Positions 24,796 through 34,394 are shown, counted from the stretch's first letter. The stretch: 64,000 nucleotides of DNA from Bacillus sp. FSL H8-0547 (GCA_038002745.1 JBBODD010000001.1:3782001-3846000), one strand, 5' to 3'. The notes: a model not told the origin generated them from the sequence alone. Numbers and translations are program-made.

Positions 24796-25608
24796 ATGTC
24801 CATTCAAGCAGAATTAATTTTGGAGAAAGTGAGAGAACAAAATCCGCTTGTGCACAACATAACAAATACAGTTGTCACAAATTTTACGGCAAACGGGCTT
24901 TTGGCTCTTGGGGCTTCTCCCGTCATGGCCTATGCCAAAGAAGAAGTGGCGGATATGGCTAAAATAGCGGGTGCAGTCGTACTGAACATCGGTACTTTGG
25001 ATGAGAGAATAGTAGAGTCGATGCTGATTGCAGGGGCATCTGCCAATAAGCATGGCGTTCCGGTTATTTTAGATCCGGTTGGAGCAGGGGCAACACCTTA
25101 CAGGACGGAAACGGCCAAAATGCTTGCCGAAACGCTGGACATTGCAGTGATCCGGGGCAATGCTGCAGAGGTAGCAAGTCTTGCCGGTGAAAACTGGGAG
25201 ATAAAAGGGGTCGACTCAGGTGCAGGAGGGGCAGGAGATGCTTCATCACTTGCCGTTAAAGCTGCAAAGCAGCTGAACACCGTTGTTGTGATTACCGGAA
25301 AAACGGACTTTATTTCAGACGGTGAACGGCTTTTCAGCTGCAATAACGGCCACAAGCTTCAGACTAAAGTGACTGGAACAGGATGTTTGTTAAGCTCAGT
25401 TGTCGGAGCGTTTTGTGCAGTTGAAAAAGAGTATGTTTTTGCCGCTGCTGCCGCTGCCGCTGTCTATGGATGTGCTGCAGAAGCAGCAGTGGAAAGGCTG
25501 AACAGACATGAACCTGGCAGCTTTCAAATCGAGTTTTTAAATAAGCTTTATTATCTTGAGCCAAAAGCTTTGAGAGAACGCATGAAGCTTGAGGAGGTGC
25601 TTGCATGA
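24796..25608 (+). CDS. thiM: Hydroxyethylthiazole kinase
   Basis: Phosphorylates 4-methyl-5-(2-hydroxyethyl)thiazole in thiamine salvage. Signatures are [31 protein letters not shown] at the N-terminus, [12 protein letters not shown], and the ATP/phosphate-binding [13 protein letters not shown] with the catalytic Cys. Length 270 aa is normal. GGAGGGG precedes ATG 24796; an upstream in-frame ATG (24766) lies in the riboswitch platform hairpin. It shares ATGA with thiD. Confidence 0.97.
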   Translation: MSIQAELILEKVREQNPLVHNITNTVVTNFTANGLLALGASPVMAYAKEEVADMAKIAGAVVLNIGTLDERIVESMLIAGASANKHGVPVILDPVGAGATPYRTETAKMLAETLDIAVIRGNAAEVASLAGENWEIKGVDSGAGGAGDASSLAVKAAKQLNTVVVITGKTDFISDGERLFSCNNGHKLQTKVTGTGCLLSSVVGAFCAVEKEYVFAAAAAAAVYGCAAEAAVERLNRHEPGSFQIEFLNKLYYLEPKALRERMKLEEVLA

Positions 25609-26432
25609 GTGTTGCAAGAGCATTAACTATAGCAGGTTCTGACAGCGGCGGGGGCGCAGGAATACAGGCTGATTTAAAAACATTTCAGGAGCTCCGTGCA
25701 TTTGGCATGTCGGCTATAACAGCAGTGACAGCTCAAAATACCCTTGGCGTGCACGGCGTGTACCCGCTTTCGGCAGAAGCGGTCATTAAGCAAATAGAAG
25801 CGATAGGTACAGATCTTGGAACAGATGCACTGAAAACAGGCATGCTTTTCAGCAGTGAAATCATTGAAGCTGTTTCTGCCCAGATTAAACGATTCGGCTG
25901 GGAAAAGGTTGTCGTTGATCCTGTTATGATTGCAAAAGGAGGTGCGTCACTCCTGCAGCAGGAAGCGATTGACTCTTTGATCACTCATCTCCTGCCTATC
26001 GCACTCGTTGTTACCCCGAACATTCCGGAGGCAGAGGTTCTCTCAGGCATAAAAATTGAAACGATTGAAGATCGGAAACGTGCTGCAGAAAAGCTGCATG
26101 CATTTGGAGCAGGATATGTGGTGATTAAAGGCGGGCACGCAGAGGAGACTGAGCAATTAATCGACATGCTCTATGACGGCAACGAATTTTTCTTTTTCGA
26201 GAACGAACGGATTCAAACTGTAAACACACATGGGACAGGGTGTACGTTTGCCGCTGCGATTACTGCCGAGCTTGCTAAGGGGTGCAGTGTTCCGGCTGCA
26301 GTTCAGCTTGCAGCCGATTTTATTCATGCCGCGATAAAAAAAGATCTCAAGCTTGGTAACGGACACGGTCCAACGAATCATTGGGCCTATCAGGAAAAAA
26401 GGACGGGACGATATGGAAAGCAGCATACTTAG
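25605..26432 (+). CDS. thiD: Hydroxymethylpyrimidine (phosphate) kinase
   Basis: Two-step HMP to HMP-PP kinase of the ribokinase superfamily. [20 protein letters not shown] is at the N-terminus, ALKTGMLFS and [10 protein letters not shown] lie mid-protein, and [19 protein letters not shown] holds the anion hole and catalytic Asp-equivalent region. 275 aa. It overlaps thiM by ATGA and thiE by 20 bases, so the three are one coupled operon supplying both halves of thiamine phosphate. Confidence 0.96.
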   Translation: MSVARALTIAGSDSGGGAGIQADLKTFQELRAFGMSAITAVTAQNTLGVHGVYPLSAEAVIKQIEAIGTDLGTDALKTGMLFSSEIIEAVSAQIKRFGWEKVVVDPVMIAKGGASLLQQEAIDSLITHLLPIALVVTPNIPEAEVLSGIKIETIEDRKRAAEKLHAFGAGYVVIKGGHAEETEQLIDMLYDGNEFFFFENERIQTVNTHGTGCTFAAAITAELAKGCSVPAAVQLAADFIHAAIKKDLKLGNGHGPTNHWAYQEKRTGRYGKQHT

Positions 26433-27054
26433 GCAGAAACTGAACCTGTATTTTATCATGGGAAGCACCAATTGCCTGAAAGAACCTGAAGACGTGCTGC
26501 TCCAGGCTATAAAAGGCGGAATCACGATGTTTCAATACCGTGAAAAAGGAAAAAATGCACGCACAGGAATGGATAAACGCGAACTTGCGCGAAGTCTCCA
26601 AAAGATTTGCGCTTTGCATGCCGTTCCCTTTATTGTCAATGACGATATTGACCTTGCAGTCGAACTTGATGCTGACGGGGTGCATATTGGACAGGATGAC
26701 GCTGATGCGGGAGAGGTGCGAAAAAGAATCGGGAGCAGGATTCTCGGCGTTTCTGCCCATACGATGGCAGAGGTGAAAAAGGCAATGAAAGATGGTGCGG
26801 ATTACATTGGGGCAGGGCCCATATATCCAACTGCAACGAAGGAAGATGCTGAACCTGTAAAAGGGACCCTTTTGATTGAAGAAGTAAGAAAGGCGGGGAT
26901 TTCCATTCCCATTGTCGGCATCGGCGGAATAACATCAGCCAATGCCCGTGCTGTTATAGAAGCAGGAGGGGACGGAGTTTCCGTGATTTCAGCTATTAGC
27001 CTGTCCGAAGATCCATGCAGAGCAGCGGAGAAATTACTAAAATCTGTTCATTAA
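26413..27054 (+). CDS. thiE: Thiamine-phosphate synthase
   Basis: Joins HMP-PP and thiazole phosphate. The (beta/alpha)8 signatures are visible: [35 protein letters not shown] (metal and pyrophosphate site), [26 protein letters not shown] and [12 protein letters not shown]. 213 aa with the start at ATG 26413, inside the end of thiD and behind an AAAGGACGGGA site. A longer reading from a GTG at 26353 would overlap thiD heavily and add no conserved residues. Confidence 0.96.
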   Translation: MESSILRQKLNLYFIMGSTNCLKEPEDVLLQAIKGGITMFQYREKGKNARTGMDKRELARSLQKICALHAVPFIVNDDIDLAVELDADGVHIGQDDADAGEVRKRIGSRILGVSAHTMAEVKKAMKDGADYIGAGPIYPTATKEDAEPVKGTLLIEEVRKAGISIPIVGIGGITSANARAVIEAGGDGVSVISAISLSEDPCRAAEKLLKSVH

Positions 27055-27096
27055 AAAAACATCGGGCACATTCAATTTGATGTGCCCGATGTTTTG
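27055..27096. terminator. Bidirectional terminator between thiE and phoA
   Basis: AAAACATCGGGCACAT and ATGTGCCCGATGTTTT form 16-base arms serving both convergent genes. Confidence 0.93.
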
Positions 27097-27097
27097 C

Positions 27098-28747
27098 TTA
27101 TTTGGACTTTTTAACTAGTTGGACAGCATCCTTGGAAAGATAGAATCTGTCTTTCGTTTGAACCGTTACACTGTCGAGCTCAATTTCTTTGCCGTTCACA
27201 ATGGCAAGATCTTTATTCACTGGAAATTCAGCTGTAGTTTTTCCTTTTTTCACTACTAGAACAGGGTTGTTTTTATCCTGAGCATTTACAAATACTTTTG
27301 CACCCATTGCTTCAAATGCCGTTTTTGCGTCAACAAACAGTTTTTTGTCGAGCTCTTTTAAATCAAAGCCCATGGCTGAAGCTGTAATATGGGCAATGTC
27401 AGTGTTCTCAACAAAGCCAATCGGTTTACCTGGTCCATACGAATACATGAATAAGTCTTCTCCAGTATGCCCGCCTGACGTAAAGCCAATGTTTGCACGT
27501 TCAGCAAGGAGCTCAACGAGCGTTTTTGCAAGATTCTTGCTGTCATTAATCGCTTGTGTTTCTTCAGCAGTCGGGTTCTTAATTCCGTAAAGTGCTGCCA
27601 CTTCCAATTTGTTTGACTGATCAGGCTTTAACTGCTTCATAGCTCCTTCAAGAGTCAATTCTGCTTCTTTCAAAGGATCTATATACTCAGACACCGGGAT
27701 GGAAGGGTAGTCTGCACTGGTATTCTGGTTGCCGATTGAAATACCGCTGTTGCCGTGATCAGAAAGAGCGATAACCATTGTATTTTTATCTTTTTTTGCA
27801 AAATCAAGCGCTTCTTTAACTGCTGCATCAAATGCAAGCGTATCGCTGATCATGCCAATCGGATCATTTGCATGGGCAGCCCAGTCCGGTTTGCTTCCTT
27901 CTACCATCAGGAAGAAACCGTCTTTATCTTTAGAAAGCGTGGAGATTCCCTTTTTCGTCATTTCTGCAAGAGTGGGCTCATTCGGATTTGTAGTCTCACG
28001 GTCCATATCATAGGCTAGAGCAGCTGGTGCGAACGCACCCCAAAGCTTGCTTGATCTCGAATTTAAAAGCTCCTCGCGGGATTCAATGATGTCATAGCCT
28101 CTGTCTTCTGCAACTTCAACCAGATTTTCTCCATCTTTCCGGCTGTTTTTGGCCGTTCCTGTTGTCAGAGAATCTTTTCCTCCTCCTAAAACAACATCAA
28201 TATCCTGATAGATTTGCTGTTCGGCAATATTGTCATACTCTCCCCGGTGGGAAGCATGAGATGAAAAAGCAGCAGGTGTGGCGTGCTGAACTTCAGAAGT
28301 GGAGATAATTCCTGTTGCTTTGCCGCTTAACTTAGCACCTTCAAGCACATTCGCAACAGGCTTGTGGGGCTGATCGGCAATTGAACTGTCAAGTCCGGGC
28401 GATGAAACTGTTTCAGGCAGAACACCGACAAACTTATCATTTGATTTATTTCCGGTTGCCATAGCTGTGCCTGCAGGAGCAGAATCTGTAATCGCTGATT
28501 CTGCCGAATATGTACGTACCCCTCCGGTTAAGATTTCATCCATTGCAAGGGGACCGCCTTTATACCATCTTGATAGAGTAGTAGTCGATGAACTCACTCC
28601 ATCCATGACAAGAACAATCACATTTTGCGCTTGCGGTTTAGCTTTCTTTGCTTCTGCTTTTTCATTGGCTGCCGTGAATCCCAGGGATCCCGCTGCGAGT
28701 GTGCCGGCAAGAGTGATGCCGAGGATTTTTTTGTTTAAAGTCATCAT
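27098..28747 (-). CDS. phoA: Secreted alkaline phosphatase with C-terminal stalk domain
   Basis: Exported phosphomonoesterase (549 aa) that releases phosphate from organic esters. A signal peptide (MMTLNKKILGITLAGTLAAG...) precedes VIVLVMDGVSS with metal ligand D49. The nucleophile S89 is in DSAPAGTAMATG, and zinc/magnesium ligands lie in DWAAHANDP, LSDHGNSG and SGGHTGED. The last ~80 residues (AFEAMGAKVFVNAQ ... VTVQTKDRFYLSKDAVQLV) look like a copper-amine-oxidase N-terminal type stalk domain, which makes it about 90 residues longer than B. subtilis PhoA/PhoB and may bind the wall. A four-repeat Pho box lies upstream. Confidence 0.93.
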   Translation of the reverse strand: MMTLNKKILGITLAGTLAAGSLGFTAANEKAEAKKAKPQAQNVIVLVMDGVSSSTTTLSRWYKGGPLAMDEILTGGVRTYSAESAITDSAPAGTAMATGNKSNDKFVGVLPETVSSPGLDSSIADQPHKPVANVLEGAKLSGKATGIISTSEVQHATPAAFSSHASHRGEYDNIAEQQIYQDIDVVLGGGKDSLTTGTAKNSRKDGENLVEVAEDRGYDIIESREELLNSRSSKLWGAFAPAALAYDMDRETTNPNEPTLAEMTKKGISTLSKDKDGFFLMVEGSKPDWAAHANDPIGMISDTLAFDAAVKEALDFAKKDKNTMVIALSDHGNSGISIGNQNTSADYPSIPVSEYIDPLKEAELTLEGAMKQLKPDQSNKLEVAALYGIKNPTAEETQAINDSKNLAKTLVELLAERANIGFTSGGHTGEDLFMYSYGPGKPIGFVENTDIAHITASAMGFDLKELDKKLFVDAKTAFEAMGAKVFVNAQDKNNPVLVVKKGKTTAEFPVNKDLAIVNGKEIELDSVTVQTKDRFYLSKDAVQLVKKSK

Positions 28748-28780
28748 TTAGCCTCCCGAATATTTGATCTAACTTAAGAA

Positions 28781-28819
28781 TATCGATAATACGTTAACCA
28801 CGTATGAAAGGTTTGTAAA
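28781..28819 (-). promoter_or_regulatory. Pho box (PhoP-binding direct repeats)
   Basis: Read on the minus strand: TTTACA, TTCATA, TTAACG and TCGATA, each exactly 11 bp from the next. This fits the TT(A/C/T)ACA direct-repeat array bound by PhoP and explains phosphate-starvation control of phoA. Confidence 0.75.
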
Positions 28820-28869
28820 AGGAAAATAAATACATGATTACCAGAATGTAAAGGTGATGCATAAGGAGG

Positions 28870-29084
28870 GGGAGGAATCTCACAGGTTAAATGAAAAAAG
28901 ATAATAATATTATTATGTTAACTAAAAAATACGCTCTTGAATCCGCTATATAGCAACAGCCATGAGGGGCTAAATGACCCTAATAAGAGGTATAAGCCAT
29001 ATTACAAGCAGGAAAATAGCTCCATTTTAAAGAAGCGGCAAATCCTGCAATCTGGGCAGGATGAACTGAATCATCTAAACTCCA
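28870..29084. other. Gene-free stretch between phoA and the siderophore operon
   Basis: No supported gene. A short frame 28937-29137 starts with TTG without a ribosome binding site and runs through the promoter and Fur box. One clear hairpin, ATCCTGC/GCAGGAT, lies at 29042-29062. Otherwise I see nothing. Confidence 0.6.
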
Positions 29085-29114
29085 TTGACATTGATAATCA
29101 TTTTCAATTAATAT
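29085..29114 (+). promoter_or_regulatory. Sigma-A promoter of the siderophore operon with Fur box in its spacer
   Basis: Perfect TTGACA (29085-29090), an 18-bp spacer, then TAATAT (29109-29114). The spacer holds TGATAATCATTTTCA (29092-29106), a 7-1-7 Fur box with one mismatch, so Fur binding should block polymerase. Confidence 0.8.
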
Positions 29115-29135
29115 TCACATGTAATCAGATAGTTT

Positions 29136-29161
29136 AAGCGGCGGTCAAGCCGTTTTTATTT
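29136..29161 (+). terminator. Terminator-like hairpin in the siderophore leader
   Basis: AAGCGGC (29136-29142) pairs with GCCGTTT (29149-29155) around GGTCAA, followed by TTATTTTT. It lies only ~15 bp after the predicted transcription start. Confidence 0.5.
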
Positions 29162-29165
29162 TTAA

Positions 29166-29187
29166 ATGAGAATGAGAATTATTATCA
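29166..29187 (+). promoter_or_regulatory. Second Fur box, before the siderophore genes
   Basis: TGAGAATTATTATCA (29173-29187) fits the 7-1-7 Fur consensus with one mismatch, and an extra GAGAAT hexamer precedes it. It ends 22 bp before the first structural gene. Confidence 0.85.
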
Positions 29188-29208
29188 TGTTAAAAAGGGT
29201 GATTATTT

Positions 29209-30561
29209 ATGCTGACCAATGAGTTTTATTTAAACAGTCAAAACAAAAGAGAATCAAATGCAAGATCGTATCCGCGGAGAATACCAATCGCCATCAGTGA
29301 AGCGGAGGGGATTTATATAAAAGATGTTGAAAATAAAACTTACATAGACTGTCTGGCAGGGGCAGGAACGCTTGCCCTTGGACATAATCATCCGGTAGTG
29401 ATCCAAGCAATGGAGAACGTGATTAAAGGAAAACGGCCACTTCATACACTGGATCTGACAACTCCCATGAAGGAAGAGTTTGTTGAAGAGCTTTACAATG
29501 CATTGCCGCCTTCATTTGCAGAACATGCAAAGATACAGTTTTGCGGACCTTCTGGATCAGATGCGATTGAAGCTGCGATGAAGCTTGTTAAAACAGCAAC
29601 AGGCAGAGGAGGCATGCTTTCTTTTCAGGGCGGATACCACGGCATGACAAATGGCTCTCTCAGCCTGATGGGAAATCTTGGACCGAAATCCAGTATTCAA
29701 AATTTAATGCCTGATGTGCACTTCCTGCCGTATCCGTACTCTTACCGCTGTCCATTTGGCATTGGAGGAAAAGAAGGGGCCGCCGTTGGTTCAACCTTTA
29801 TTGACCGGACGCTGAATGATCCTGAATCTGGAATTGTTAAGCCGGCCGGGATGGTCATGGAGATTGTGCAGGGGGAAGGCGGAGCCATACCTGCACCTGA
29901 CGATTGGGTAAGAGAAGTGCGGAGGATTACTGCTGAACAGCAAATACCGCTTATTGTAGATGAAGTTCAGACAGGCTTTGGAAGAACCGGAAAAATGTTT
30001 GCTTTTGAGCATTCAGGGATTACACCAGATGCGGTGGTCTTGTCAAAAGCGATTGGCGGAACGCTTCCTTTAGCAGTGGTCGTCTATCATAAAGATCTGG
30101 ATCAATGGGGCCCTGGCGCTCACTCCGGAACATTCCGCGGAAATCAGCTGGCCATTGCTGCAGGTACCGCAACGATGAAGTTTATCAAACAGGAAAAACT
30201 TGATGAACAGGCAGCCATACTTGGAGAATTTCTGATGCTTCGGTTAAAACAGATGAAACAGGAGCTCTCAAGTATTGGCGACGTGCGCGGTCTTGGACTC
30301 ATGGTTGGTGCGGAAATCGTGGATAAAACGGATTCTGCTGATGCTTTGGGAAGCTATCCTGCACATCCTAAGCTTGCTAAACGAATTCAGCAGGAATGCT
30401 TTAAACGCGGGCTGATCCTCGAGCTTGGCGGGCGCCACGGCAGCACTGTCCGATTCCTTCCGCCGCTGATTATCACAAAAGAACAGCTTGAGACGGTTTG
30501 CGGGCTTTTCTATGAAGCCGCTCTTGCAGCAGAAAAAGAATTCATTCCAAGTTTCGTATAA
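29209..30561 (+). CDS. rhbA: L-2,4-diaminobutyrate:2-oxoglutarate aminotransferase (RhbA-like)
   Basis: Class III PLP aminotransferase (450 aa) forming 2,4-diaminobutyrate from aspartate semialdehyde and glutamate, the first step to 1,3-diaminopropane. FCGPSGSDAIEAAMKLVKTATGR, SFQGGYHGMTNGSLSLMG, IVDEVQTGFGRTGKMFAFEH and the PLP Lys in LSKAIGGTLPLAVVVY are all present. It heads a six-gene operon in the same order as rhbABCDEF of Sinorhizobium. AAAAGGGTGAT precedes ATG 29209, just after the second Fur box. Confidence 0.93.
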   Translation: MLTNEFYLNSQNKRESNARSYPRRIPIAISEAEGIYIKDVENKTYIDCLAGAGTLALGHNHPVVIQAMENVIKGKRPLHTLDLTTPMKEEFVEELYNALPPSFAEHAKIQFCGPSGSDAIEAAMKLVKTATGRGGMLSFQGGYHGMTNGSLSLMGNLGPKSSIQNLMPDVHFLPYPYSYRCPFGIGGKEGAAVGSTFIDRTLNDPESGIVKPAGMVMEIVQGEGGAIPAPDDWVREVRRITAEQQIPLIVDEVQTGFGRTGKMFAFEHSGITPDAVVLSKAIGGTLPLAVVVYHKDLDQWGPGAHSGTFRGNQLAIAAGTATMKFIKQEKLDEQAAILGEFLMLRLKQMKQELSSIGDVRGLGLMVGAEIVDKTDSADALGSYPAHPKLAKRIQQECFKRGLILELGGRHGSTVRFLPPLIITKEQLETVCGLFYEAALAAEKEFIPSFV

Positions 30562-30572
30562 GGAGTACACCA

Positions 30573-32084
30573 ATGACAACGATCTTACAAACTGCATTTG
30601 ACCGGTATTTCCTGACCAACTCAAATGAGAGTCTTGAAGAATATCAGTCAGTCATGAATCAAGCGATGGAAACACTGAAATCGGTTGTTCTTGAACAACC
30701 GCCTTTTAGTGGAGCAGAGCCGCAGCGAATAAAAGAGACACTTCAATCTCACTTTCCAAATGTGCATCCTGACGAGGCAATAAACTCTGAACTGCTTTTT
30801 CAGAAGCTTAACGCAGCTGTCGGGAAGCACAGTATTTCGGTCCATCATCCGTCATGTGCCGCCCACCTTCACTGTCCGCCCATGCTGCCGGGGCTTGCAG
30901 CAGAAGTGCTGATCTCTGGGTTAAACGTTTCGATGGATTCCTGGGATCAAAGCGGAGCCGCAACAATGGTGGAGCAAATGATGATGGATGGGCTGTGCCG
31001 CCTGTTTGGACTTCCAGAAGGGGACGGGGTCATGACAAGCGGGGGAACACAATCCAATCTGATGGGACTGATGCTTGCCAGAGAGCATGCCTGCATGAAA
31101 CTGTGGAACTGGGATGTCAAAAGGCAGGGCCTTCCGCCGGAACAGCACAGGCTGAAAATTCTCTGTTCAGATGCGGCACATTTCTCTGTGCAGCAGTCCG
31201 CCGCCGTTTTAGGACTCGGAGAAGATGCGGTCGTTCCGGTTAAAACCGATCATGCCCACAGAATGTGCATGAAGGACTTAGTCGAAAAACTCCAAAAGAT
31301 GAGGACAGCAGGGGAGTATCCATTTGTCCTATTCGCAACAGCAGGAACAACGGATTTTGGAGCAATCGATCCTCTAAGGGAAATGGGCCGTGCCGCAAAA
31401 CAATACGGCCTTTGGTTTCATGTGGATGCAGCTTATGGGGGAGGCCTCATCATGACAGAGCTGCATAAGCATAAATTAACCGGAATAGAAGAGGCCGACT
31501 CCATAACGGTCGATTTTCATAAAATGTTCTACCAGCCAATCAGCTGCGGAGCGTTTCTCGTCAAAGAACGAAGCTCATTTGCATATATGAAACGCCATGC
31601 AGACTACCTTAATCCAGAGGAAGACGATGTGCCGAACCTGGTCGGGAAATCTCTGCAGACGACAAGAAGGTTTGACGCCCTAAAACCATTTTTATCGTTT
31701 CAGCTTATCGGTAAAAACGAGTGGTCAGATATCATTTGCCGCACACTTTACCTTGCAAAAGAGGCATACTCGATGCTTAAGAGCGACGGAGCATTCACAC
31801 CTGTGCATGAACCGGAGCTGAGCACGGTTGTTTTCAGATATACGGGTGAGGGCAGGTTTTCAAATGAATTAGAGGATCTCCTTAACAGCCGGATCAGGGA
31901 CAGGCTGCTGAATGACGGCGAGGCGATTATTGCCCGTACAAAAGTGAATAACCGCGTCTGTCTCAAATTTACGCTATTAAACCCTCTATTAAAGACAAAT
32001 CATCTCTCGCATTTACTGCAGCGAATAAAAGAAATTGGAAGATATGAATCGGGGAGGCTGAAGGATGAACAGAATAGAAGCTAG
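30573..32084 (+). CDS. rhbB: L-2,4-diaminobutyrate decarboxylase (RhbB-like)
   Basis: Group II PLP decarboxylase (503 aa) giving 1,3-diaminopropane. It contains the family blocks SVHHPSCAAHLHCPP, GVMTSGGTQSNLMGLMLAR and WFHVDAAYGGGL (the Asp that binds the pyridine nitrogen), with the PLP Lys in ITVDFHKMFYQP. AAGGAG precedes the ATG, 11 bp after rhbA. The 3' end overlaps the next gene by 20 bases. Cytosolic. Confidence 0.93.
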   Translation: MTTILQTAFDRYFLTNSNESLEEYQSVMNQAMETLKSVVLEQPPFSGAEPQRIKETLQSHFPNVHPDEAINSELLFQKLNAAVGKHSISVHHPSCAAHLHCPPMLPGLAAEVLISGLNVSMDSWDQSGAATMVEQMMMDGLCRLFGLPEGDGVMTSGGTQSNLMGLMLAREHACMKLWNWDVKRQGLPPEQHRLKILCSDAAHFSVQQSAAVLGLGEDAVVPVKTDHAHRMCMKDLVEKLQKMRTAGEYPFVLFATAGTTDFGAIDPLREMGRAAKQYGLWFHVDAAYGGGLIMTELHKHKLTGIEEADSITVDFHKMFYQPISCGAFLVKERSSFAYMKRHADYLNPEEDDVPNLVGKSLQTTRRFDALKPFLSFQLIGKNEWSDIICRTLYLAKEAYSMLKSDGAFTPVHEPELSTVVFRYTGEGRFSNELEDLLNSRIRDRLLNDGEAIIARTKVNNRVCLKFTLLNPLLKTNHLSHLLQRIKEIGRYESGRLKDEQNRS

Positions 32085-33846
32085 GAAAGCTGCAGAACAG
32101 GCTGCACTGCAAAGCTACTTGAATTGCTACATAAGAGAAACCGGAATGGGAAGATTCACAGAAGATGCACCATCAGAACTTGCAAATGTTCATTCAGGAA
32201 AATGGCTGCATCTTCCTCTCAAAAAGAGGCAGGAGGATTTGTACATACCTGCTGTTTATGTTTCAGAGACTGGCAGACATCTATTTCATGCTGTTTACTA
32301 TCAATCTGAAAAAATGGACTTTCCTGCGTTTGCAGAAAAAACGCTGGATGAATTGACCACAGGCGAGCAGGACGGGAAAAAGAACGATCTGCTTGAGCGT
32401 ATTTCACAGAGCTGCAAGCTGATGGCGGAATTTATTTACGAAAGATCTGCGGATGAAAAAGAGTTGTACAAGACTGATTTTCAATTTCTTGAGGCCGAGC
32501 AGGCACTGCTTTTCGGACACCTCCTGCACCCTGCGCCAAAAAGCAGGGAAGGAATGAACGATGAGGATATCAGGACCTATTCACCTGAACTGAAGGGGGC
32601 ATTCCCGCTTCACTATTTCAGGGCTCCTGCCGATTTAATCTATTCCAGATCCCTGCTTCCGCATTCAGCCATTCGGCAAATAAAGAAGATGGTGAACGAT
32701 GATCCGGAAATCTCAGAGGCGTTCAAAAGCAAGTACGCACAGGAAGACGGGCATGCTTTAATTCCGCTTCATCCATGGCAGGCTCACTATGTTATGGGGG
32801 ATGCTGAAATTAGAAAGCTAGCAGATCAGGGCATTTTAGAAAATCTTGGGCAGCACGGCCGTTCTTACTTTGCAACTTCCTCATTAAGAACGGTTTATCA
32901 TCCGGATGTCCCGTTCATGCTGAAGTTTTCACTGAACATCAAAATTACAAATTCTGTCCGGACTAATTTAATGAAGGAACTGGAGCGGGGGGCTGAGGTG
33001 AAAGAATTGATGGAAACACGCCTCGGGCAGGAAATGGCCGATAAGTTTCCAAATTTCAGCTTTGTGCACGATCCTGCCTTTTTAACATTAAAACTGCCGG
33101 ACAGAAACGAATCCGGTTTTGAGGTCATTCTTCGGGAAAACCCATTTTACGGCGGGAAGGCAAATCAGGCAGCTGCCGTTGTATCGTTATGCCAGGATGG
33201 ACTGAAAAGAGGCTCATCCAGACTCTCAAGTGTAATCAGGAAAATGGCTGCCGAAGAAAACCGTCCGACAAACGAAGTGAGTGAAGACTGGCTGAAGAAA
33301 TACCTCGCGATTTCCATGAAGCCTGTCCTGTGGCTGTATCTGGAGAAAGGCATTGCGCTTGAAGCTCATCAGCAAAACAGCATTGTGAAGCTGAAGGGAG
33401 GATATCCAGATAGATTCTATTACAGGGATAATCAAGGGTTTTACTTCTGCGAATCCAAAAAAGAGATTCTTGAATCCTATCTTGCCGGAGCAGGGAAAAG
33501 AAGTGAAACAGTTTGTTCAGATGCAGTGGCAGATGAGAGGCTGAGCTATTATTTCTTTTTCAATCATTTGTTTGGTCTGGTCAATGCTTTCGGTACGGCG
33601 GGACTCGCAGACGAACGAAGACTGCTGATGATCATTCGGGAGGAAATGGAAGACTGGGCTGTTCCCGAGGGCCATCCATCACAGCTGATCAAGAACTTTC
33701 TCGGAAAAGAAAATCTGCCATGCAAGGCGAACCTCATGACAGGCTACCACGATTTAGATGAGCTTGTCGGCCCGCTTGAAACGCAGTCTGTTTATGTGAA
33801 GGTACAGAATCCTCTTTTTACTAAGGAGGCAGTCGCATCACTATGA
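32065..33846 (+). CDS. rhbC: NIS siderophore synthetase, IucA/IucC family (RhbC-like)
   Basis: ATP-dependent NRPS-independent siderophore synthetase (593 aa) that couples citrate to the hydroxamate of diaminopropane. Typical blocks are IPLHPWQAHYV, GRSYFATSSLRTVYHPDVPFMLKFSLNIKITNS, EVILRENPFYGG (type A region) and LWLYLEKGIALEAHQQNSIVKLKGGYPDRFYYRDNQGFYF with the catalytic His and Asp/Asn cluster. Of the two synthetases in the operon it is placed as RhbC. ATGA overlap with the acetyltransferase. Confidence 0.92.
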   Translation: MNRIEARKAAEQAALQSYLNCYIRETGMGRFTEDAPSELANVHSGKWLHLPLKKRQEDLYIPAVYVSETGRHLFHAVYYQSEKMDFPAFAEKTLDELTTGEQDGKKNDLLERISQSCKLMAEFIYERSADEKELYKTDFQFLEAEQALLFGHLLHPAPKSREGMNDEDIRTYSPELKGAFPLHYFRAPADLIYSRSLLPHSAIRQIKKMVNDDPEISEAFKSKYAQEDGHALIPLHPWQAHYVMGDAEIRKLADQGILENLGQHGRSYFATSSLRTVYHPDVPFMLKFSLNIKITNSVRTNLMKELERGAEVKELMETRLGQEMADKFPNFSFVHDPAFLTLKLPDRNESGFEVILRENPFYGGKANQAAAVVSLCQDGLKRGSSRLSSVIRKMAAEENRPTNEVSEDWLKKYLAISMKPVLWLYLEKGIALEAHQQNSIVKLKGGYPDRFYYRDNQGFYFCESKKEILESYLAGAGKRSETVCSDAVADERLSYYFFFNHLFGLVNAFGTAGLADERRLLMIIREEMEDWAVPEGHPSQLIKNFLGKENLPCKANLMTGYHDLDELVGPLETQSVYVKVQNPLFTKEAVASL

Positions 33847-34394
33847 TTGAGCAAATAACAGATACAGAGATAACATTCAGAGAAGCTGAATTTGAAACAG
33901 ATGCCGTCATGCTGCACAGATGGCATCATGAGCCGCACGTCATCCCTTACTGGAAGCAGAATTTTCCCTTCAGTCAGTATGCAAAGCATCTGAAGGCCCT
34001 GCTTTCTGATGAGCATCAAACGCTGTGGATCGGCGCAGTGAACGGGAACGAAATGAGCTACTTTGAAACATACTGGGCAATGGAAGATCCGATCAGCGAG
34101 TACTATGAGGCAGCTCCCTTTGACCAGGGCGTGCATCTGCTCTTTGGCGACCCTGCCTATCTTGGCAGGGGGCTCGCAGCGCCAATGCTTATGAACATCA
34201 TGCAGAGAATGTTTTCAGACATGAGAACGGTTCGTATTGTCGCAGAGCCTGACATCCGCAACGAAAAAATGATTCATATTTTCGAAAAGTGCGGGTTTTC
34301 AGCCGAAAGAAAGCTTGATTTGCCTGATAAACAGGCGTTGTTTATGGTATGTACAAGAGAAGAATTTGAACGGAGGGTGAACGGTGATTTATGA
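33843..34394 (+). CDS. rhbD: Siderophore acetyltransferase (RhbD/IucB-like)
   Basis: 183-aa GNAT enzyme of the IucB type. HRWHHEPHVIPYWKQNF at the N-terminus, SYFETYWAMEDPISEYYEA in the middle, and the acetyl-CoA loop YLGRGLAAPMLMNIMQRMF followed by IVAEPDIRNEKMIHIFEKCGF are diagnostic. It should acetylate N-hydroxy-diaminopropane to the hydroxamate. Its start shares ATGA with rhbC, and the end overlaps rhbE by 11 bases. Confidence 0.92.
   Translation: MIEQITDTEITFREAEFETDAVMLHRWHHEPHVIPYWKQNFPFSQYAKHLKALLSDEHQTLWIGAVNGNEMSYFETYWAMEDPISEYYEAAPFDQGVHLLFGDPAYLGRGLAAPMLMNIMQRMFSDMRTVRIVAEPDIRNEKMIHIFEKCGFSAERKLDLPDKQALFMVCTREEFERRVNGDL

Noticed and set aside
24753-24962. Frame overlapping the thiM start
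   Set aside because: Out-of-frame shadow beginning in the riboswitch expression platform.
29042-29062. ATCCTGC/GCAGGAT hairpin as a terminator
   Set aside because: No T run follows and no gene ends nearby.
28937-29137. 66-codon frame before the siderophore operon
   Set aside because: TTG start without a ribosome binding site, and it runs through a strong promoter and Fur box; composition is not protein-like.
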